Source: Pseudomonadales bacterium
Lineage (GTDB): Bacteria > Pseudomonadota > Gammaproteobacteria > Pseudomonadales > Azotimanducaceae
Length of the DNA: 48,554 bases
Assembly: GCA_016779325.1 (NCBI GenBank)
Contig: JADHNU010000015.1
Location: forward strand, 1 to 48,554
Direction: 5' to 3'
This document shows, piece after piece, positions 40,280 through 48,554 of this stretch; the first letter of the stretch is position 1, and each line of letters opens with the position of its first letter. A program made the translations under genes and the position numbers. The notes beneath the pieces are model-generated. The model saw nothing but the letters and a program-made list of their open reading frames with translations, ran no database searches and was not told where the DNA came from.

Positions 40280-40376
40280 AAGTTCACTCCCTCTGCCAGC
40301 GCGCTGGCCCTGCCATGCTTAGGATTGTGTCATGGCCTCGGAAGATCGCCTAGCGGCCTTGCTGGCCTGCCTTGCG

Positions 40377-40405
40377 TTGACGCCTTCTAAGGGGCGGCGT
40401 ACCAT
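40377..40405 (+). promoter_or_regulatory. Promoter of the tRNA-Arg/tRNA-His unit
   Basis: TTGACG (40377-40382), a 17-base spacer and TACCAT (40400-40405) are followed by a GC-rich discriminator (CGCGCC), the type seen in stringently controlled stable-RNA promoters. The leader to tRNA-Arg is about 75 bases and has an 8-bp hairpin (GATGCGGC 40452-40459 / GCCGCATC 40471-40478). The 40280-40790 stretch has no protein gene; it holds this promoter, two tRNAs and the start region of tig. Confidence 0.65.
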
Positions 40406-40487
40406 CGCGCCTCCTGAAAAGGGGCGTCTCCAACGACGCAGCCAGCGGTTGGATGCGGCGAAGCGTTGGGGCCGCATCGAACGTAAA

Positions 40488-40564
40488 GCGCCCGTAGCTC
40501 AATTGGATAGAGCATCGGCCTTCTAAGCCGAGGGTTGCAGGTTCGAGCCCTGCCGGGCGTGCCA
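40488..40564 (+). tRNA. tRNA-Arg (anticodon TCT)
   Basis: The 77-base cloverleaf has acceptor GCGCCCG/CGGGCGT (G1-T72 wobble), D-arm GCTC/GAGC, anticodon stem TCGGC/GCCGA with loop CTTCTAA (anticodon TCT), a 5-base variable region, T-arm GCAGG/CCTGC with TTCGAGC, and an encoded GCCA 3' end. It reads AGA codons (and perhaps AGG), which are rare in these GC-rich genes. Confidence 0.96.
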
Positions 40565-40588
40565 ACGCTGGGGCAACGGGAAGGAAAA

Positions 40589-40605
40589 GGCGGAGTACCA
40601 TCGCG
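40589..40605 (+). repeat. Second copy of the tRNA promoter -10 region
   Basis: GGCGGAGTACCATCGCG (40589-40605) repeats 40393-40409 with one mismatch. It lies 5 bases before tRNA-His, with a degenerate GCAACG at the -35 spacing (40573-40578). It may be a weak second promoter or a leftover of tandem duplication. Confidence 0.6.
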
Positions 40606-40609
40606 TTAT

Positions 40610-40686
40610 GGTGGGCGTAGCTCAGCTGGTAGAGCTCCGGATTGTGATTCCGGCGGTCGTGGGTTCGAGCCCCATCGTCCACCCCA
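40610..40686 (+). tRNA. tRNA-His (anticodon GTG)
   Basis: The cloverleaf includes the extra G-1 (40610), acceptor GTGGGCG/CGTCCAC, D-arm GCTC/GAGC, anticodon stem CCGGA/TCCGG with loop TTGTGAT (anticodon GTG), T-arm GTGGG/CCCAT with TTCGAGC, discriminator C and encoded CCA. The G-1 opposite C73 is the histidine identity element. Its tRNA-His/tig position is typical of Pseudomonas-like genomes. Confidence 0.96.
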
Positions 40687-40790
40687 TTTCCTCCATGCTC
40701 CGCGCTTGATTTGGCACCCTGGCCACAATCACGGACGGCGCTCGGGAGTCCCGGCGTCCATCGGTTCAACCCAGCCATAACGAGACCAGT

Positions 40791-42146
40791 ATGCAGGTAA
40801 CGATCGAGACCACCGGGGCGCTCGAGCGCAAAATGACGGTGCAGCTTCCCGTTGAGGATTTCCAGCAAGAAGTCCAAAAGCGCCTCCAGGACACGGCCCG
40901 TCGCGTTCGCCTTCCGGGTTTCCGCCCGGGCCGCGTGCCCATGAAGGAAGTGCAGCGGCGCTTTGGGGCCGGCGTGCGCCAAGAAGTGGCTGGCGAGCTC
41001 ATGCAGCGCACCGTTTTTCAGGCTATGGCGCAGGAAAGCCTTCGGCCCGCGGGGCAGCCCAACCTTGATTGGGTCTCGGAACACGACGACAGCCAGTTCG
41101 CCTACGCCGCCACCTTTGAGGTGTTCCCGGAGATCACCTTAAGCGATCTGGGTGACTGCACGGTGGAACAGCCGGAGGCCGATGTCACGGAGGGCGACAT
41201 CGACACCATGATTGAGCGGCTGCGGGAGCAGCGCAAAACCTTTGTCGAGAGCGAAGGGCGCGCGGCGGAAGAGGGCGACGAAATCACCGTCGATTTCACG
41301 GGCTACCTTGGCGAGGAAGCCTTTGAGGGCGGGGCGGCGGAAGACGCCAAGATCGTTATTGGCAGCGGGCGCATGATCCCCGGCTTTGAAGAGGGCCTCA
41401 AGGGCTTGAAGGCCGGTGAGGAAAAGCGCCTTGCCGTCACCTTCCCGGAGGACTACGGCAACGAGGCCCTAAAGGGGCAGGCGGCGGAATTTGCGATTAC
41501 GTTGAAGAGCGTGGCCCAAGCGGAGCTGCCAGCCCTGGATGAGGCCTTCTTTACCCAGTTTGGGGTGGAGGACGGGGAACTTGACTCGTTCCGCGCCGAG
41601 GTCCGTTCCAACATGGAGCGGGAGCTGCGCAATGCCGTTCGCACCCGCGTTAAGAATCAAGTTATGGACGCTCTGGCCGATAAGCATGAAGTGGCCTTGC
41701 CCCATGCCATGGTCCACGAAGAGATCCATCGCATGCAGCACGACATGGCGCGCCAGTTCGGGGGCCAGGGCATGGATCCCCATCAGCTGCCTGCGGAGCT
41801 GTTTCGGGCCCAGGCCGAGCGCCGCGTGAAGCTCGGTCTGCTTATGGCGCACATCGTGGATACGGAAGGGCTTACGGCTGATGAGGCCCGGGTGGAAGCC
41901 ATGCTCGAGGATATCGCGGCGCCCTATGACGAGCCGGAGCAGGTGAAGAGCTGGTACCATGGCAACGAAGAGCAAATGAATCAGCTCCGGAACGCCGCGG
42001 TGGAAGATCAGGTGATTGACTGGCTCCTCGAAAAAATGGCCGTCACCACCGTGGCCCTGTCCTACGAGGACGCCATCGCCGCCGCCCAACAGCAGGGCAG
42101 CGCGGCGGCGGAAGAGGACACGGCGGACGATGGCGCTGAAGGCTAG
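40791..42146 (+). CDS. tig: Trigger factor
   Basis: Trigger factor binds the ribosome exit and helps nascent chains fold. The 451-residue protein has the N-terminal ribosome-binding signature in the [19 protein letters not shown] block and a central FKBP-type isomerase domain ([34 protein letters not shown]). A long helical C-terminal chaperone domain ends in an acidic, alanine-rich tail. It is slightly longer than E. coli (432). It heads the tig-clpP-clpX-lon proteostasis cluster; clpP follows after 26 bases. Confidence 0.97.
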   Translation: MQVTIETTGALERKMTVQLPVEDFQQEVQKRLQDTARRVRLPGFRPGRVPMKEVQRRFGAGVRQEVAGELMQRTVFQAMAQESLRPAGQPNLDWVSEHDDSQFAYAATFEVFPEITLSDLGDCTVEQPEADVTEGDIDTMIERLREQRKTFVESEGRAAEEGDEITVDFTGYLGEEAFEGGAAEDAKIVIGSGRMIPGFEEGLKGLKAGEEKRLAVTFPEDYGNEALKGQAAEFAITLKSVAQAELPALDEAFFTQFGVEDGELDSFRAEVRSNMERELRNAVRTRVKNQVMDALADKHEVALPHAMVHEEIHRMQHDMARQFGGQGMDPHQLPAELFRAQAERRVKLGLLMAHIVDTEGLTADEARVEAMLEDIAAPYDEPEQVKSWYHGNEEQMNQLRNAAVEDQVIDWLLEKMAVTTVALSYEDAIAAAQQQGSAAAEEDTADDGAEG

Positions 42147-42172
42147 CTAGACGAGCGAAAAGCGAGGCATTC

Positions 42173-42811
42173 ATGAGTAAGCAGCACGAGGTCAACAACC
42201 TGGGCCTGGTCCCTATGGTGGTCGAGCAAACCGCGCGCGGGGAGCGAGGCTACGATATCTACTCGCGCCTTCTTAAGGATCGGATCATTTTTGCCGTAGG
42301 TCCGGTAGACGACCACATGGCGAATCTGATCGTGGCTCAGATGCTGTTTCTCGAGTCGGAAAACCCGGACAAGGATGTGCATCTGTACATCAACTCTCCT
42401 GGGGGCTCGGTGACCGCAGGCCTTGCGATTTACGACACCATGCAGTTCATCCGCTGTGACGTGCTGACCATGTGCATCGGCCACGCTGCCAGTATGGGTG
42501 CTTTGCTGCTTGCGGCGGGCGCGCCGGACAAGCGGTTCGCGCTCCCAAATGCGCGGATCATGATTCACCAGCCCTCCGGGGGCTCCCAGGGGGTGGCATC
42601 GGATATTGAAATCCAGGCGCGGGAAATTCTGCGCATGCGGACCCAACTAAACCAAATCCTGGCCGATCACACGGGGCAATCGGTGGAACAGATCGCCAAG
42701 GACACGGAGCGGGACCGCTGGATGACGCCTGACGAAGCGGCCACCTACGGCCTAATCGACACGGTGCAGCGGCCCCGAAAGCCGTCGAAGACGGAAGGGA
42801 AGGCGGCCTAG
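42173..42811 (+). CDS. clpP: ATP-dependent Clp protease proteolytic subunit
   Basis: ClpP forms the double-heptamer protease chamber used with ClpX or ClpA. The 212-residue protein has Ser107 (GHAASMGA), His132 (MIHQPSGG) and Asp181, giving a full catalytic triad. A short N-terminal propeptide before the LVPMVVEQT segment is likely. The residue before the AASMG motif is histidine where E. coli has glutamine (GQAASMG). Coupled in order with tig and clpX. Confidence 0.97.
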   Translation: MSKQHEVNNLGLVPMVVEQTARGERGYDIYSRLLKDRIIFAVGPVDDHMANLIVAQMLFLESENPDKDVHLYINSPGGSVTAGLAIYDTMQFIRCDVLTMCIGHAASMGALLLAAGAPDKRFALPNARIMIHQPSGGSQGVASDIEIQAREILRMRTQLNQILADHTGQSVEQIAKDTERDRWMTPDEAATYGLIDTVQRPRKPSKTEGKAA

Positions 42812-42901
42812 GGCGCCCCGGTGCGAGGTCGCCCCGGGCTTGCAAAATGGGGCGTCAGCACGCATGGTATTTGAAGAATTAATGACGGCCGAGGGTCTGG
42901 C

Positions 42902-44188
42902 ATGAGCGACGAGCAAAACGGAAAGGGCGACGACGGCGGCAAGCTGCTGTACTGCTCGTTTTGCGGTAAGAGCCAGCACGAGGTCCGTAAGCTCATTGCG
43001 GGCCCCTCCGTGTTCATTTGCGATGAATGCGTTGAGTTGTGCAATGACATCATTCGGGAAGAGGTTCAGGAGAGCGAAGAGAAGGCCGAGAAGGCACGCC
43101 TGCCCAAGCCCGACGAAATTAAAGCGATCCTTGACGAATACGTGATTGGGCAAGATAGCGCAAAGCGGGTGCTCTCCGTTGCAGTCTACAATCATTACAA
43201 GCGTCTGAATTACAAAGGTAAGAAGGATGATGTTGAGCTTTCTAAGTCCAACATCCTGCTGATCGGGCCCACGGGCAGCGGCAAAACGCTCCTCGCGGAA
43301 ACGCTCGCGCGCTTGCTCGACGTGCCCTTCACCATTGCCGATGCGACCACGCTCACGGAGGCAGGCTACGTCGGTGAGGACGTCGAAAACATCATTCAGA
43401 AGTTGCTGCAAAAGTGTGACTACGACGTCGAGAAGGCCCAGGTGGGCATCGTGTACATCGACGAGATCGATAAGATTTCTCGGAAGTCCGATAACCCTTC
43501 CATCACCCGCGACGTGTCCGGGGAAGGGGTCCAGCAGGCATTGCTAAAGCTCATCGAGGGGACCATTGCCTCCGTTCCGCCCCAGGGCGGCCGGAAACAC
43601 CCACAGCAAGAGTTCCTCCAGGTCGACACGAAGAACATTCTCTTTATCTGCGGCGGCGCCTTCGCCGGGCTGGACAAGGTTATCCAGGAGCGCTCGGACA
43701 AGAGCGGCATTGGCTTTAACGCCGTGGTGAAGGGCGAGTCCGATTCGCCGTCCATCGGCCAGCTGCTCAGCCAAATCGAACCGGAAGACCTCATTAAGTA
43801 TGGCCTGATTCCCGAGTTCGTCGGCCGGCTCCCGCTGATTGCCACCCTTGGCGAGCTCGATTCGGATGCGCTGGTGCGGATCCTTACGGAGCCGAAGAAC
43901 AGCCTGACCAAGCAGTACGGCAAGCTGTTCGAAATGGATGGGGTCGAGGTGGATTTCCGCGACGACGCCCTCCGCGCCGTGGCCAAGCGCGCCATGGAGC
44001 GGAAGACCGGCGCCCGCGGGCTGCGTTCTATCCTTGAGAATGTCCTACTCGACATCATGTATCGGATCCCCTCCGAAACAGGCGTCAGCAAAATCGTGGT
44101 CGACGAATCGGTCATCCTCGGTGAGTCTGATCCGATGATGATCTACGAGAACGTGGAACAAGCACGGGCGGTACCGGAGGATCACTAA
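42902..44188 (+). CDS. clpX: ATP-dependent Clp protease ATP-binding subunit ClpX
   Basis: ClpX unfolds tagged substrates and feeds them to ClpP. The 428-residue protein has the N-terminal zinc domain (Cys18, 21, 40, 43 in YCSFCGKS and [10 protein letters not shown]), Walker [16 protein letters not shown], the pore loop GYVGED, Walker [10 protein letters not shown], and the ClpP-docking loop region ([14 protein letters not shown], an IGF loop). It follows clpP by 90 bases; a weak promoter there was not convincing. Confidence 0.98.
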   Translation: MSDEQNGKGDDGGKLLYCSFCGKSQHEVRKLIAGPSVFICDECVELCNDIIREEVQESEEKAEKARLPKPDEIKAILDEYVIGQDSAKRVLSVAVYNHYKRLNYKGKKDDVELSKSNILLIGPTGSGKTLLAETLARLLDVPFTIADATTLTEAGYVGEDVENIIQKLLQKCDYDVEKAQVGIVYIDEIDKISRKSDNPSITRDVSGEGVQQALLKLIEGTIASVPPQGGRKHPQQEFLQVDTKNILFICGGAFAGLDKVIQERSDKSGIGFNAVVKGESDSPSIGQLLSQIEPEDLIKYGLIPEFVGRLPLIATLGELDSDALVRILTEPKNSLTKQYGKLFEMDGVEVDFRDDALRAVAKRAMERKTGARGLRSILENVLLDIMYRIPSETGVSKIVVDESVILGESDPMMIYENVEQARAVPEDH

Positions 44189-44286
44189 GATCCCCTTTGA
44201 TGCCCCGCGGTGTCTCGGCGTCCCCGGTAGGCTGAAGCCCCGGGCCCGGGCGGGCGGATTCCCCACTCCCCGTAAAAGGACCTCCC

Positions 44287-46713
44287 ATGCCCAGTGATCA
44301 TGTCCAGGCGCTCACGGACCTTCCCGTCCTTCCGCTGCGCGATATGGTGGTATTTCCTCAGGGGGTTCATCCCCTCTTCGTTGGCACGGCGCGGTCCATC
44401 AAAGCCCTAGAAGCGGCCATGGACGACGATAAAAAGGTCCTTCTGGTCGCCAAGCGCGATGCCGAGGTGGAAGATCCCAGTTTTGATGATCTCTTCGCGA
44501 TCGGCACCATTTCCACCATTCTTCAATTGCTGAAGTTGCCCGACGGCACGGTTAAGGTGCTCATTGAAGGTGGGCAGCGCGGGGCCATCCGCACGCTGAA
44601 AACGGAAGGGGCCTACCTCATGGCCGGGGTGGAGGCACTCGCCGAGCCCAAGCGCACAGGTCGGGAGGCAGAAGGTCTCGTGCGCTCAATCATGGGCCCC
44701 TTCGAAAGCTACGTGCAGGCCTCGAAGAAGGTGCCGCAGGAGGTATTGACGTCCGTTTCAGCCATCGAAGACCCCGCCCGCCTTGTGGATACCATCGCCA
44801 GCCAGCTTAGCCTCAAACTCGAGGATAAGCAGGCCATCCTCGATGCGGTGGGGTTGGAGGCGCGCCTCGAGCGTCTTCTGGGCCTGCTCGAAGGCGAAAT
44901 GGATGTCTTTGAGCTGGAGAAGCGCATCCGTGGTCGCGTCAAAAAGCAAATGGAGAAGAGCCAGCGCGAGTACTACTTGAATGAGCAAATGAAGGCCATT
45001 CAAAAGGAACTCGGTGAGCTGGAGGACGGCGCGCCCAGCGAGGTCGACGCCCTCGCGGAGCGTATTGAAAGCTCTGGGATGACCGACGAGGCAAAGGGTA
45101 AGGCCAAGAGTGAACTGGCCAAGCTGAAGAGCATGTCCCCCATGTCCGCTGAGGCCACGGTGGTGCGCGCCTACCTCGACTGGATTCTTTCCGTTCCCTG
45201 GACCGCCAAGAGCAAGTTACGTCGCGATCTTGCCGCGGCAGAAAAGGTCCTCGACAGCGATCATTACGGCCTAGAGGAAGTGAAAACCCGTATCCTCGAG
45301 TTCCTAGCCGTGCAGCAGCGGGTGAAGAAGATCAAGGGCCCTGTATTGTGTCTGGTCGGGCCTCCGGGGGTCGGTAAAACTTCCCTCGGCGAATCGATTG
45401 CCAAGGCCACGAATCGAAAGTTTGTGCGCATGGCCCTTGGCGGCGTGCGCGATGAAGCGGAAATTCGCGGCCACCGTCGTACCTATATTGGGTCCTTGCC
45501 GGGTAAGGTCCTGCAAAAGATGGCAAAGGCGGAGGTGCGCAACCCGCTCTTTTTGCTCGACGAAATCGACAAAATGGGAATGGATATGCGCGGCGATCCT
45601 GCCTCCGCGCTGCTCGAGGTGCTCGATCCAGAGCAAAACCATACCTTCAATGATCACTACCTCGAGGTGGATTACGACCTCTCGGAAGTGCTTTTCATCT
45701 GCACCTCGAACAGCATGAATATTCCTGCGCCGCTGCTGGATCGGATGGAAGTCATTCGAATTCCTGGCTACACGGAGGATGAGAAGCTCGCCATTGCGCG
45801 CCGCTACCTCTTGCCCAAGCAACGCAAGAATGCGGGGCTCAAGGCCCACGAGCTCGAAGTCGATGACGATACGCTTCGGCTCATGATTCGCTATTACACC
45901 CGCGAGGCAGGGGTTCGCGAATTGGAGCGCCAGCTTGCGAAGCTCTGCCGCAAGGTGGTGCGCGAGCGGCTGGGTAAGCCAGGCAAGGCGCCCGGCATCG
46001 CGGTGGACGAGGCCCTGCTCGAGACCTACAACGGCGTACCCAAGTATGACTACGGACGCGCCGAGGAAGAGGACCAGGTGGGCACGGTAACCGGTCTTGC
46101 CTGGACCCAGGTGGGCGGGGAGCTGCTCAATATTGAATCGGCGATCGTCCCCGGAAAGGGTCGGCAGGTGCGCACCGGGTCGCTGGGCGATGTGATGCAG
46201 GAGTCCATCCAGGCGGCTCTGACGGTTGTGCGCAGTCGGGCCAAGGTGCTTGGCATCGCGGATGACTTCCATGAGAAGCACGATATCCATATTCACGTGC
46301 CCGAGGGCGCTACGCCGAAGGATGGCCCCAGCGCGGGAATCGCCATGTGTACGGCGATCATTTCTGCTTTCACGGGCATTCCCGTGCGGGCGGATGTGGC
46401 CATGACCGGTGAAATCACCCTTCGGGGCCAGGTCCTGCCCATTGGGGGCTTGAAGGAGAAGCTTCTAGCGGCCCACCGGGGCGGGATCAAGACCGTGCTC
46501 ATTCCCGAGCGGAATGCCCGGGACTTGAAGGAAATTCCCGATAACATCAAAGGGGATTTGGAAATTCGTCCCGTCAAATGGATTGACGAGGTCCTTGAGC
46601 TTGCGCTAACTCGGCTACCCGAACCGCGCGAGGACAGCGCGGAAAAGGGCGCGGCGGAAGCCGTGTCGGATAGCGGGGAGGGGGAGAAATCCGTGCGTAT
46701 TTCCACCCATTAG
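44287..46713 (+). CDS. lon: ATP-dependent protease Lon
   Basis: Lon is a soluble AAA+ protease that degrades misfolded and short-lived regulatory proteins. The 808-residue protein has the N-terminal substrate domain ([13 protein letters not shown]) and a coiled coil (about residues 190-250). Walker A is [13 protein letters not shown] (about 357-369), and the protease domain carries Ser682 in [10 protein letters not shown] and Lys725 in [12 protein letters not shown]. It starts 98 bases after clpX. No sigma-32 motif was found upstream, although lon is heat-induced in E. coli. Confidence 0.98.
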   Translation: MPSDHVQALTDLPVLPLRDMVVFPQGVHPLFVGTARSIKALEAAMDDDKKVLLVAKRDAEVEDPSFDDLFAIGTISTILQLLKLPDGTVKVLIEGGQRGAIRTLKTEGAYLMAGVEALAEPKRTGREAEGLVRSIMGPFESYVQASKKVPQEVLTSVSAIEDPARLVDTIASQLSLKLEDKQAILDAVGLEARLERLLGLLEGEMDVFELEKRIRGRVKKQMEKSQREYYLNEQMKAIQKELGELEDGAPSEVDALAERIESSGMTDEAKGKAKSELAKLKSMSPMSAEATVVRAYLDWILSVPWTAKSKLRRDLAAAEKVLDSDHYGLEEVKTRILEFLAVQQRVKKIKGPVLCLVGPPGVGKTSLGESIAKATNRKFVRMALGGVRDEAEIRGHRRTYIGSLPGKVLQKMAKAEVRNPLFLLDEIDKMGMDMRGDPASALLEVLDPEQNHTFNDHYLEVDYDLSEVLFICTSNSMNIPAPLLDRMEVIRIPGYTEDEKLAIARRYLLPKQRKNAGLKAHELEVDDDTLRLMIRYYTREAGVRELERQLAKLCRKVVRERLGKPGKAPGIAVDEALLETYNGVPKYDYGRAEEEDQVGTVTGLAWTQVGGELLNIESAIVPGKGRQVRTGSLGDVMQESIQAALTVVRSRAKVLGIADDFHEKHDIHIHVPEGATPKDGPSAGIAMCTAIISAFTGIPVRADVAMTGEITLRGQVLPIGGLKEKLLAAHRGGIKTVLIPERNARDLKEIPDNIKGDLEIRPVKWIDEVLELALTRLPEPREDSAEKGAAEAVSDSGEGEKSVRISTH

Positions 46714-46743
46714 CGTAGGGTACGTGCGGAGTCCGCCGGTAAA

Positions 46744-46773
46744 TTGACACCATTTTAAAGGCGGCGGTATAAA
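46744..46773 (+). promoter_or_regulatory. Sigma-70 promoter of hupB
   Basis: A perfect -35 TTGACA (46744-46749), an 18-base spacer and TATAAA (46768-46773, five of six) form the strongest housekeeping promoter in the window. It predicts a start near 46780 and a leader of about 60 bases, separating hupB from lon. Confidence 0.75.
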
Positions 46774-46838
46774 GCGCGGTCGGCGGACAAAAAAGAGAAC
46801 AATATCCGTCTGTTCAAAACTAACCTTAAGGGGCTGAT

Positions 46839-47111
46839 GTGAATAAAGCTGAATTGGTTGAAAAGGTCGCGGAAGCGGCTGACATCTCGAAGTCTGCTGC
46901 GGCGCGCGCCGTCGATGGTATGCTCGATGCCATTACGGAAAGCCTGAAGGCCTCTGAGCAGGTCTCGCTGGTTGGCTTCGGTACCTTCGCTGTGAAAGAG
47001 CGGGCGGCTCGGGAAGGGCGTAACCCCCAGACGGGCGCGACGATCCAGATTGCTGCGGCGCGCGTTCCCGGTTTCAAGGCGGGTAAAGCGCTCAAAGACG
47101 CGCTCAAGTAA
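46839..47111 (+). CDS. hupB: DNA-binding protein HU-beta
   Basis: HU bends and compacts DNA as a dimer. The 90-residue protein has the usual layout: [21 protein letters not shown], the hydrophobic core [17 protein letters not shown], the DNA-binding arm with [14 protein letters not shown], and the end [12 protein letters not shown]. The start is a GTG at 46839 with AAGGGG 5 bases upstream (the overlapping ATG is immediately followed by a stop). It has its own promoter and a strong terminator, so it is a separate highly expressed gene. Confidence 0.98.
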   Translation: MNKAELVEKVAEAADISKSAAARAVDGMLDAITESLKASEQVSLVGFGTFAVKERAAREGRNPQTGATIQIAAARVPGFKAGKALKDALK

Positions 47112-47140
47112 GGCGTCCCGAGCTTCGGCTCGAGGCCAGG

Positions 47141-47173
47141 GGAAAAGGCGCAGCATTGCGCCTTTTCCTTTTT
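47141..47173 (+). terminator. Strong Rho-independent terminator after hupB
   Basis: A 12-bp perfect stem (GGAAAAGGCGCA 47141-47152 / TGCGCCTTTTCC 47157-47168) with a 4-base loop is followed by TTTTT. Confidence 0.93.
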
Positions 47174-47245
47174 ATGGGGCCCAAGGGCCCGCTTTGCGTG
47201 GTCCTCCTTGGACCACGCTGTGCATAACGGGGAGCACGGCAAGGC

Positions 47246-48554
47246 ATGCTGCAGACCATGCGGGAACACGCCCGAGGGGTGTTCGGGTGGTTGATTATCG
47301 GCTCAATCATTGCCGTCATGGCGGTGTTTGGTTTCGGCGCATTGAATTTCTTCGTTGTCAGCGAGCCCGCTGTGGCAACCGTGGGAGACGGGCGCATCAC
47401 TCAGTCTGAGTATGCGGCGGAACTCGAACGGCAGCGCCAGCAACTTGCCGCCAGCCTCGGTGAGAATTTTGATCCGGCCTTGCTTGAGCAGCTGGGGATT
47501 CCCGATCGCGTGCTCGACGCGCTTATCAACCGCGAGCTTCTCAGCGCCGCCGCGGCCGCCGCGGACTTGGCCGCGCCCGGGGGCGAGCTCGACGCCATCA
47601 TTACGAATATGGCCCAGTTCCAGGGCGATTTAGGCTTCGATGAGGACCGCTTCCGCTTCGCCCTCCAAAGCATTGGCATGACGCCCGCTGGCTTCCGGGC
47701 GGCCATGGGCAGCGATCTCATGGTGGAGCAGCTTTCTAGTGGTATCGGCGCTACGAGCTTTGTAACGGACGCGGAGCTTCGGGCGCTGGCCACGGTGCTG
47801 CTTCAAAGCCGAGATATCGCCTGGTTACGCCTTGCCCCGAGCGAATTTGAGGCCAGCGTAACCGTGGATGAAACGGCGTTGGGCGCATTCTTCGAAGCGC
47901 GGCAAGGGGCCTATGCTGCCCCAGCTATGGTTCGCGTAGAGGCCCTTCGCTTAGACCGCCTGGACTACGAAGCTGAGGTTCAGATCGCCGAGGAGGCGGT
48001 GCTGGCCGCCTATGAGCGGGAGAAGGCGGCCTTCGAAGGACAAGAGCAACGCCAGGCCGCGCACATTCTGATTGCGGAAACGGACGATCGGGACCGCGCC
48101 GCTGCCCAGGCCCTCGCCGAGTCCCTCCTGGCGCAGCTTGAGGAGGGCGCCGCCTTTGCCGATTTAGCTGAGACCTATTCCGACGACCCGGGATCGGCCA
48201 TGGACGGGGGTAACTTAGGCGCCGCGGGCCGTGGCACTTTTGTAGGTCCCTTCGAGGAGGCCCTATTCTCCATGAGCCCGGGGGAGCTCCGGGGGCCCGT
48301 GGAGACGGAGTTCGGCTTCCACCTCATTCGTTTGGATGACGTATTCGCCACCGAATTGCCCAGCTTTGATGAGCTCGCGTTCTCCCTTCGGGAACGCCTC
48401 CTAGCGGAGGAGGTGGAGCGGCGCTTCCAGGAAGCCAAGGGCAAGCTTGAGGTGCTGGCTTATGAAGCCCCGGATCTCGAGGAGCCGGCAGCCGCCCTGG
48501 GCGTGACCATCGAGACGCCGGAGCCCTTCTCCCGGGATGGGGGCGAAGGCGTTT
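47246..48554 (+). CDS. ppiD: Periplasmic folding chaperone PpiD (N-terminal part, runs off window)
   Basis: PpiD is an inner-membrane-anchored periplasmic protein of the SurA type that helps secreted proteins fold near the Sec translocon. The 436 visible residues include the cytoplasmic start MLQTMREHARGVFGW, one membrane helix (about residues 15-36), a SurA-like chaperone domain (VGDGRITQSEYAAELERQR onward) and a parvulin domain (AAHILIAETDD ... AYSDDP-type motif ETYSDDPGSAMDGG, GTFVGPFEEALF, ETEFGFHLIRLD). The C-terminus is outside the window. The ATG at 47246 fits the family start; a GGGGAG lies 11 bases upstream. Its place after hupB is conserved. Confidence 0.95.
   Translation, partial: MLQTMREHARGVFGWLIIGSIIAVMAVFGFGALNFFVVSEPAVATVGDGRITQSEYAAELERQRQQLAASLGENFDPALLEQLGIPDRVLDALINRELLSAAAAAADLAAPGGELDAIITNMAQFQGDLGFDEDRFRFALQSIGMTPAGFRAAMGSDLMVEQLSSGIGATSFVTDAELRALATVLLQSRDIAWLRLAPSEFEASVTVDETALGAFFEARQGAYAAPAMVRVEALRLDRLDYEAEVQIAEEAVLAAYEREKAAFEGQEQRQAAHILIAETDDRDRAAAQALAESLLAQLEEGAAFADLAETYSDDPGSAMDGGNLGAAGRGTFVGPFEEALFSMSPGELRGPVETEFGFHLIRLDDVFATELPSFDELAFSLRERLLAEEVERRFQEAKGKLEVLAYEAPDLEEPAAALGVTIETPEPFSRDGGEGV

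Noticed and set aside
40488..40686. tRNA genes as an integration site for a mobile element
   Set aside because: No integrase, no duplicated tRNA 3' end and no foreign-looking genes flank the pair.
40682..40689. CCCCATTT, a perfect sigma-32 -10, upstream of tig
   Set aside because: It is the CCCCA end of tRNA-His plus TTT; the only partner at the right distance is the tRNA T-loop (GTTCGAG), so it is almost surely chance.
42840..42870. TTGCAA with TGGTAT as a clpX promoter
   Set aside because: The spacing is 19 bases and the -10 match is poor; transcription from clpP explains clpX equally well.
44231..44268. GCTGAAG ... CCCCACTC as a heat-shock promoter of lon
   Set aside because: The -35 match is weak and the spacer of 23 bases is far outside the 13-15 expected.

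Overview
The window is a dense, high-GC piece of a gammaproteobacterial core chromosome. Protein families, gene order and regulatory signals point to the Pseudomonadales/Oceanospirillales side of the class: gltA diverges from sdhCDAB-sucAB-lpd-sucCD, leuCDB-asd-fimV-truA-trpF and folC-SPOR-cvpA-purF form chains, and folD-tRNAs-tig-clpP-clpX-lon-hupB-ppiD closes the window. From memory these blocks occur in the same families in Pseudomonas but spread over much longer distances, so this genome looks compacted. The species cannot be named from the sequence. I saw no insertion sequence, prophage, CRISPR array, toxin-antitoxin pair or defence island.

Layout. 1-2208 (minus): selenocysteine machinery selB (cut by the window edge) and selA. 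2271-3593 (plus): an FkbM-type methyltransferase and a universal stress protein, closed by a terminator. 3698-4806 (minus): a cyclophilin and a CxxC peroxidase-related enzyme. 4888-5751 (plus): a beta-hydroxyacid dehydrogenase. 5805-7088 (minus): citrate synthase. 7089-7455: a divergent control region with a long sdh leader. 7456-18588 (plus): succinate dehydrogenase, 2-oxoglutarate dehydrogenase and succinyl-CoA synthetase, i.e. the TCA steps from 2-oxoglutarate to fumarate. 18679-20655: htpG behind a recognisable sigma-32 promoter. 20710-23964: gpsA, sixA, a DUF4892-like secreted protein and prmB, largely overlapping. 24007-29325: aroC, leuCDB and asd. 29410-31738: a short fimV and truA. 31822-38315: trpF-trpB-trpA-folC-SPOR protein-cvpA-purF, nearly all overlapping. 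38318-39398: a DUF1289 protein and miaE, convergent with folD (39395-40279, minus). 40488-40686: tRNA-Arg(TCT) and tRNA-His(GTG). 40791-46713: trigger factor, ClpP, ClpX and Lon. 46839-48554: HU-beta and the start of PpiD.

How it works together. The left half is central carbon oxidation, the middle is amino-acid, folate and purine synthesis, and the right half is protein folding and turnover. Genes are commonly coupled by ATGA or GTGA overlaps, and GTG starts are frequent (selB, sucA, prmB, trpA, folC, the DUF1289 gene, hupB), with a TTG start for folD. No clearly new multi-gene system was found. The most interesting points are RNA/DNA structures in leaders (sdhC, sucC, gpsA, trpF), a shared extended -10 motif, a 17-bp repeat carrying the -10 region before each tRNA, a FimV without its usual C-terminal part, the absence of accD between trpA and folC, and small conserved proteins of unknown function coupled to RNA- or ribosome-modifying enzymes.
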